Positions 4,643 to 8,614 of a stretch of DNA of 8,614 bases are shown one piece after another (position 1 is the first letter of the stretch; every line of letters starts with the position of its first letter). A program made the position numbers and the translations under genes. This DNA comes from an uncultured Prevotellaceae bacterium (GTDB lineage: Bacteria > Bacteroidota > Bacteroidia > Bacteroidales > Muribaculaceae), in contig CAMYCE010000093.1 in assembly GCA_947254205.1 (NCBI GenBank), forward strand, positions 1 through 8,614, read 5' to 3'. The notes under the pieces are model-generated. The model did no database searches. It was not told where the DNA came from and worked only from the letters and a program-made list of their open reading frames with translations.

Positions 4643-7096
4643 ATGATGAGAAACTTACTTTTTCTACTACTTAGTGTTTTGCTCTCGTTTGGCATGTCGG
4701 CCCACGACACCGATGCCATGCTTTTTGGCGATGTGAAGAGCAAAACCACCGGAGAGCATTTGCCCTATGCTACTATTAAGGTGAAAGGCACACGACTTGT
4801 GACCCATTGCGATGGAAGTGGCCATTTTAAACTGACCGACTTGCCCCTTGGCAAGCAAACTGTGGTGGCAAGCCTCGTGGGCTATCAAGCTCAAGAGCTT
4901 GTTGTGACCATGGAAAAGGGCAAGGGCACAGGTGCCTATTTTGTGCTCGACGACGATGCCATGAATCTCGACGAGGTGGTAGTCACTGGCACTCGCACCG
5001 AGCATTTTGTGAAAGACGTGCCCATTCGCACCGAAGTGCTCACCTCGCAAGCGCTCACCAAGAAGAATGCCCAAAACATCTTTGAAGCTCTTGAAGGCGT
5101 GCCAGGGGTGCGTGTTGAGCAACAATGCCAATTTTGCAACTTCTCGATGGTGCGCATGCAAGGTCTTGGTGCCGAGCACACCCAAGTGCTCGTTGATGGC
5201 GAACCCATCTATTCGGGACTCGCCGGCGTGTATGGCCTGCAGCAGATGGGCACCAACGATGTTGACCGCATGGAAGTGGTGAAGGGTGCCGGCTCGGCCA
5301 TGTATGGCAGTAGTGCAGTGGCCGGTGCTATCAACATCATCACCAAAGAGCCCACGTTTGAACCCTCACTCAAAGCCGACCTCCAATTTGGCAACTGGGG
5401 ACACCGCAACCTCAATTTCTCGGGCTCGATGCGCCACAAGAATATGGGTCTCAACATTTTTGGACAACACGCCCATGAAGATGCAATCGACAAAACCGGC
5501 AATGGCCTCACTCGCGACTCGGTGAAAAGAACCGATGGCGTGTCGGACCGCGTGAACCTCACTGTGAACAACTTGGGCTTTGGTGCCTATTTCTTCAACC
5601 CCTTTGCCGAGAACGATAAACTCGTGATACGTGGCAAGGTGATAAACGAACAACGCTATGGTGGCACCATGACCGATGACCTCTATCTCAATCCCTTCTC
5701 CGAAGGCACCGAGAACATCAACACCAATCGCCTCTCGGCCGACCTGAACTACACTTTGCCCATTGGTCAATACTCCGAACTCAATGTGTCGACGGCCTAT
5801 GTGTATCACAAGCGCGTTGCCACCAACGACACCTTCTTGGGTAGCTATAAAGACTCGCACAAAGACGACAAGGGCGAGGGCATCAGCCCCGATGTGGACA
5901 TCATGCGCCCCTATGTGGCTCGCGAAAACACAGTGACTCCTGCCATTACCTTTAGCTCGATTTTGGGCAACAACACCTTGCTGGTGGGTGCTCAGGGCTA
6001 CTTCACACGCTTGCGTGAAACAGGCTTATATTGCATCGACGATGATGAAAGCACCTATTATGGTAAAGTCTATTCGTCGCTGGGCAAGAAACACGCCAAC
6101 GAGTTTGGCTTCTTTGTGCAAGATGAGTGGAACATTGTGAACGGTCTCACTGCCGTGCCCGGTGTGCGCGTCGACATGCACGAGTCGGGCGAGGAATACA
6201 CGGCCAGCGAAAAGGTGTTTGACGCCGCTTTCCCTCAAACCAGCTTCAAGAAAACCAGCATCAACCCCCGCTTAGCTCTTAAATACAAGGTGAGCGATGC
6301 ATTGGTGTTGCGTGCCAACTTTGGCACTGGTTTCCGTGCTCCTTATGGCTTCTCCGAAGACTTGCACCTGTGCAGCGGTTCGCCTCGCGTGTGGAAGTCG
6401 TCAAACCTCAAGGGTGAGCGCTCGATGAGCTACAACCTCTCGGCCGACTTCTATGGCAAGAACTATCAGTTTAACGTGAATATCTTCCGCACCGACTTGA
6501 AGGACAAAATTCAATTTTCTCCTGCTGGCGATGAGGTGAAGAAATTGGGCTACACCTATCAATGGGAAAACGTTGACGATGCCTTTGTGCAAGGTGTTGA
6601 ATTGGGTGCCAAGGTAAATCCCGTGAGGAATTTCTCGGTGGGTTTGAACTGGACTATCAACCAAGGCAAGTTTAAACACGAGCGTGCCGAGTGGAGCAAT
6701 GCCGAAGATGAAGAAAACAAGAAATATCCCAGCCGCCTTGCCTATGCCAAGGATAGCAAAAACATTTCACGCTTCCCAGCCATGACCGGCGACCTCTCGA
6801 TCGACTACACTCCCGGCACTTGGAGTTTCTCGCTCACGGGCTCGTTGCAAGGCAAAATGTATATCGACTACAACTCCGAAGACGATGGCTCTACTTCAAA
6901 AATCAAGAAAACCACGCCTTTCACCTTGTGGAATGCACGTGTGGCCAAGCAAGTGGGCAAGCATTTCAATATCTATGCTGGTGGCAAAAACATCCTTAGC
7001 TACCTTCAAGACGAGAAGCACACCGACGATGCTGCCTTCATGTATGCTCCTATGTATGGTGCAACATGGTATGGTGGTGTGAGTGTGAAATTCTAA
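4643..7096 (+). CDS. TonB-dependent outer-membrane receptor with CxxC plug
   Basis: The 817-residue protein has a signal peptide (cleavage likely after MSA, residue 20). A carboxypeptidase-regulatory-like beta-sandwich follows at about 27-102 (FGDVKSKTTGEHLPYATIKVKG to VGYQAQ), then the DEVVVTGTR segment at 110-118 and a plug domain to about 240 (VLVDGEPIYSGL, MYGSSAVAGAINIITKEP). The remainder is a 22-strand-type barrel containing GFRAPYGFSEDLH and a terminal phenylalanine (SVKF) for Bam recognition. It would import a scarce ligand across the outer membrane using TonB energy. The plug carries C162-Q-F-C165, a CxxC typical of one Bacteroidetes receptor subgroup; further cysteines occur in GLYCID and HLCSG. 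No SusD-like lipoprotein, FecR/sigma pair or ABC transporter is adjacent, so the substrate (iron or haem chelate, other metal, cofactor) cannot be assigned. Tandem ATGs at 4643 and 4646 give the same signal peptide. Confidence 0.93.
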   Translation: MMRNLLFLLLSVLLSFGMSAHDTDAMLFGDVKSKTTGEHLPYATIKVKGTRLVTHCDGSGHFKLTDLPLGKQTVVASLVGYQAQELVVTMEKGKGTGAYFVLDDDAMNLDEVVVTGTRTEHFVKDVPIRTEVLTSQALTKKNAQNIFEALEGVPGVRVEQQCQFCNFSMVRMQGLGAEHTQVLVDGEPIYSGLAGVYGLQQMGTNDVDRMEVVKGAGSAMYGSSAVAGAINIITKEPTFEPSLKADLQFGNWGHRNLNFSGSMRHKNMGLNIFGQHAHEDAIDKTGNGLTRDSVKRTDGVSDRVNLTVNNLGFGAYFFNPFAENDKLVIRGKVINEQRYGGTMTDDLYLNPFSEGTENINTNRLSADLNYTLPIGQYSELNVSTAYVYHKRVATNDTFLGSYKDSHKDDKGEGISPDVDIMRPYVARENTVTPAITFSSILGNNTLLVGAQGYFTRLRETGLYCIDDDESTYYGKVYSSLGKKHANEFGFFVQDEWNIVNGLTAVPGVRVDMHESGEEYTASEKVFDAAFPQTSFKKTSINPRLALKYKVSDALVLRANFGTGFRAPYGFSEDLHLCSGSPRVWKSSNLKGERSMSYNLSADFYGKNYQFNVNIFRTDLKDKIQFSPAGDEVKKLGYTYQWENVDDAFVQGVELGAKVNPVRNFSVGLNWTINQGKFKHERAEWSNAEDEENKKYPSRLAYAKDSKNISRFPAMTGDLSIDYTPGTWSFSLTGSLQGKMYIDYNSEDDGSTSKIKKTTPFTLWNARVAKQVGKHFNIYAGGKNILSYLQDEKHTDDAAFMYAPMYGATWYGGVSVKF

Positions 7097-7150
7097 CACT
7101 TGTGATGAAATAGAAATCTATTACCACGAAATTAATATCCGCATGAATGA

Positions 7151-7190
7151 TGGGCATGACTCTCGCAATTAGAGTCATGCCCACTTTTTA
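7151..7190 (+). terminator. Terminator of the TonB receptor
   Basis: Perfect 13-bp arms TGGGCATGACTCT (7151-7163) and AGAGTCATGCCCA (7171-7183) surround a 7-nt loop and are followed by CTTTTTA. It lies 55 nt after the receptor's stop. The convergent hydrolase gene has no comparable T-tract hairpin of its own and may also stop here. Confidence 0.88.
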
Positions 7191-7253
7191 GAGGCCTGAG
7201 ATTATTTTTTTGATTGTTTTTGGGTTGAAATGTGAAAAACAGTGATAGAGCCA

Positions 7254-8249
7254 CTATTGTCCGCCCAAGCGTGAGAAGAAGGTGATGACCTCTTCCCATG
7301 TCTTGAAATTGGCACTACCCAATTCAAGGCAGGTGCCCATGAAATTGGGGCATGCATTGCCGGCTATCAGATACTCGCCATAGAGCAATTGCTTGTGTTG
7401 GGTGTAGATGACTCGATTCCAAGCTATGGTGCTCAAGTGTTGCTCGGCCCATTGTTGCATGTGGTCGATTTCTTCGCAATTGCCGGTGGGTGCCGGTGCC
7501 ACAAAATAGATGTCGTAGAATTCAAGCAAAAATTCGATTGCCTTCATGAGGCTTGCTTTGGGCATGTTGCGCGAGTCGATGAGGGCACTGCGATCGATGT
7601 AGATGATTTTGCGCTCACGCCCCTCTTGGCGGTCGTCGATCCAGCGCACTACCGGCAACAGGGCATGCATCACCACCTTCTCGTTGAGTCGATGCTCGCC
7701 ATGAAAATAGAGGGCTTGTGGATAGTGCTCCTTGAAAAGGTCGTAGCAGTGCACCACAGGGTCGGCATCGCCAAATAGCCCATACACATGTTGTTGCTCA
7801 CCGGGCGTGATGCCCGTGAAGCACTGCTCGGTGATTTCTTTATATTCCTTGACCAATGCCTTGGTTATAATAAATTCCTGCACGCCATCTTGTCGTGGAT
7901 TTTGAAACGACTGCTTGCCCACCATGCCATGCTTGGCCATGGTGTCGCCCATCTCAAAGGCAGGATTCACCACAATGCGGTCGTAGCCATAGAGCATTTC
8001 GGCATACATGCCTCCCATCGAGGTGCCCACAATGAGCTGGGGCTGTTGCTCTGTGCACACGCTGTGCAACAATTCCATGGCCTCGCTGGGGTGCAGGGGC
8101 AGGTCGGGGGCAATGACGGTGGCTTGTGGCATGAGCTCGCGCAAGAGTTGTGCGGTGTGGGTAGAACCTGCCGAGCCAAAACCATGCACATATAGTATTG
8201 TCTTGCCTGCCATGAGCTGTGGGTATTTTTTTTGATAGGGTTGTTCCAT
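7254..8249 (-). CDS. YqiA-like alpha/beta hydrolase fused to degenerate HAD domain
   Basis: Numbering is from the ATG at 8249 (331 aa). Residues about 14-205 form a YqiA/YcfP-type esterase: HGFGS (H22) at the oxyanion-hole position, nucleophile elbow GTSMGG with S77, GDADPVV with candidate acid D161 or D163, and GEHR with catalytic H186. Residues about 213-331 match the Bacteroidales 5'(3')-deoxyribonucleotidase (NT5C-like HAD) pattern, from KIIYID through YDIYFVAPAP and YTQHKQLLYGEYLI to FKTWEEVITFF. Its chemistry looks broken: motif I DxD is D219-R-S221, the motif II Ser/Thr is lost, and the motif IV DD is A296-G297. Only the motif III lysine (K286) remains, and the cap is very short. The C-terminal part is probably structural or ligand-binding. 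An in-frame ATG at 8273 overlaps the expected transcription start, so I prefer 8249. The esterase substrate is unknown. Confidence 0.87.
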   Translation of the reverse strand: MEQPYQKKYPQLMAGKTILYVHGFGSAGSTHTAQLLRELMPQATVIAPDLPLHPSEAMELLHSVCTEQQPQLIVGTSMGGMYAEMLYGYDRIVVNPAFEMGDTMAKHGMVGKQSFQNPRQDGVQEFIITKALVKEYKEITEQCFTGITPGEQQHVYGLFGDADPVVHCYDLFKEHYPQALYFHGEHRLNEKVVMHALLPVVRWIDDRQEGRERKIIYIDRSALIDSRNMPKASLMKAIEFLLEFYDIYFVAPAPTGNCEEIDHMQQWAEQHLSTIAWNRVIYTQHKQLLYGEYLIAGNACPNFMGTCLELGSANFKTWEEVITFFSRLGGQ

Positions 8250-8274
8250 TATCGTGTCTGTTTTTTTTGTCATG

Positions 8275-8282
8275 CAAAGTTA
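8275..8282 (-). promoter_or_regulatory. -7 box of the hydrolase gene
   Basis: On the minus strand this reads TAACTTTG, an exact TAnnTTTG match. Transcription should begin around 8268-8271, at or inside the upstream ATG (8273-8271), which makes the ATG at 8249 the likelier start. No -33 match is seen; the expected place is occupied by the repeat at 8286-8306 and the sequence beyond it. Confidence 0.55.
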
Positions 8283-8285
8283 CTA

Positions 8286-8306
8286 AACCCAAATCGGACA
8301 TTAGGT
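8286..8306 (-). repeat. IS-end-like 21-nt repeat, copy 2 (inverted)
   Basis: On the minus strand this reads ACCTAATG, then T, then CCGATTTGGGTT, differing from 35-55 only at the ninth base. Its GGGTT end lies 3 nt from the hydrolase -7 box. If it is the end of an inserted element, the interior runs rightwards out of the window and insertion would have replaced the native -33 region. Confidence 0.5.
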
Positions 8307-8614
8307 GGCTATAATACTCCCTTATCTCAGACCAGTAATCTTATTGACTAAGGCAAGAACTTATGCAGATTTCATTTGCATTACTTACAACAGACAATGT
8401 GATCCAGAGTCCTTTCCTTGGGTAGAAATGGATGGGGCTCTATGCCCCACCATTTCTTCGACAACAGCGTAAAGTATCACCGTCATCCTTTCTTGGGTGT
8501 TGTAAAAATACATCTTTTTTTGGGAATACGATAGTATTATGGCAAAAAATGCATATCACGCACACGGCTCTTTCATTTAAAATGTCTTGGTTAGATTTTC
8601 CAAAGCCATATTTT
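8307..8614. other. Gene-free A/T-rich end of window
   Basis: I find no supported gene here. A hairpin at 8425-8456 pairs GAAATGG with CCATTTC and TGGGGC with GCCCCA, with one bulged A (8432) and a TCTAT loop; no T-tract follows on either strand. A minus-strand frame is open from the window edge (8614) to a TAG in that loop (8442-8440), about 57 codons, and includes ICIFC and a later RCC. It could be the tail of a gene or a decayed transposase, but this length is unremarkable by chance. An ATG at 8582 on the plus strand runs off the edge after 11 codons. Confidence 0.35.

Noticed and set aside
4643..7096. SusC-type polysaccharide utilisation locus
   Set aside because: The receptor is shorter than a typical SusC, and there is no SusD-like lipoprotein or glycoside hydrolase next to it.

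Overview
The window looks like chromosomal DNA from a member of the Bacteroidales, probably a gut Prevotellaceae/Muribaculaceae-type organism. This rests on -7 boxes of the Bacteroidetes type (TAnnTTTG) in front of most transcription units, start codons without clear Shine-Dalgarno sequences, a TonB receptor with an N-terminal carboxypeptidase-regulatory-like domain, and an OmpH-like lipoprotein. I cannot name the genus. Six genes can be supported, and one of them (56 codons) is too short for an ordinary ORF scan.

Layout. Positions 1-131 hold an IS-end-like 21-nt repeat and the hflX promoter. hflX (132-1373, +) encodes the ribosome-associated GTPase. Positions 1374-1804 lie between the convergent hflX and ompH-like genes. 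They contain an unexplained open stretch, a perfect 30-bp palindrome and a strong intrinsic terminator for the minus-strand unit. That unit (2609 down to 1805, -) has a single-TM small protein followed 31 nt later by an OmpH/Skp-family lipoprotein. It is divergent from pepD (2776-4242, +), a cytosolic M20 dipeptidase, which has its own terminator. A leader of about 240 nt with several hairpins and repeated TTGCA motifs precedes a large TonB-dependent receptor (4643-7096, +) carrying a CxxC in its plug. The receptor ends at a textbook terminator. The last gene (8249 down to 7254, -) encodes a YqiA-like alpha/beta hydrolase fused to a degenerate HAD-type nucleotidase-like domain. Positions 8283-8614 have no convincing gene and begin with a second, inverted copy of the 21-nt repeat.

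Function. There is no single pathway here. The genes are mostly separate housekeeping transcription units: stress/ribosome rescue GTPase, envelope chaperone, peptide catabolism, nutrient uptake and an esterase. The points most worth a second look are the small protein paired with OmpH, the structured leader and CxxC plug of the TonB receptor, the hydrolase with a catalytically broken HAD domain, and the 20-of-21-identical inverted repeat bracketing the window. I see no phage, CRISPR, toxin-antitoxin or defence system.
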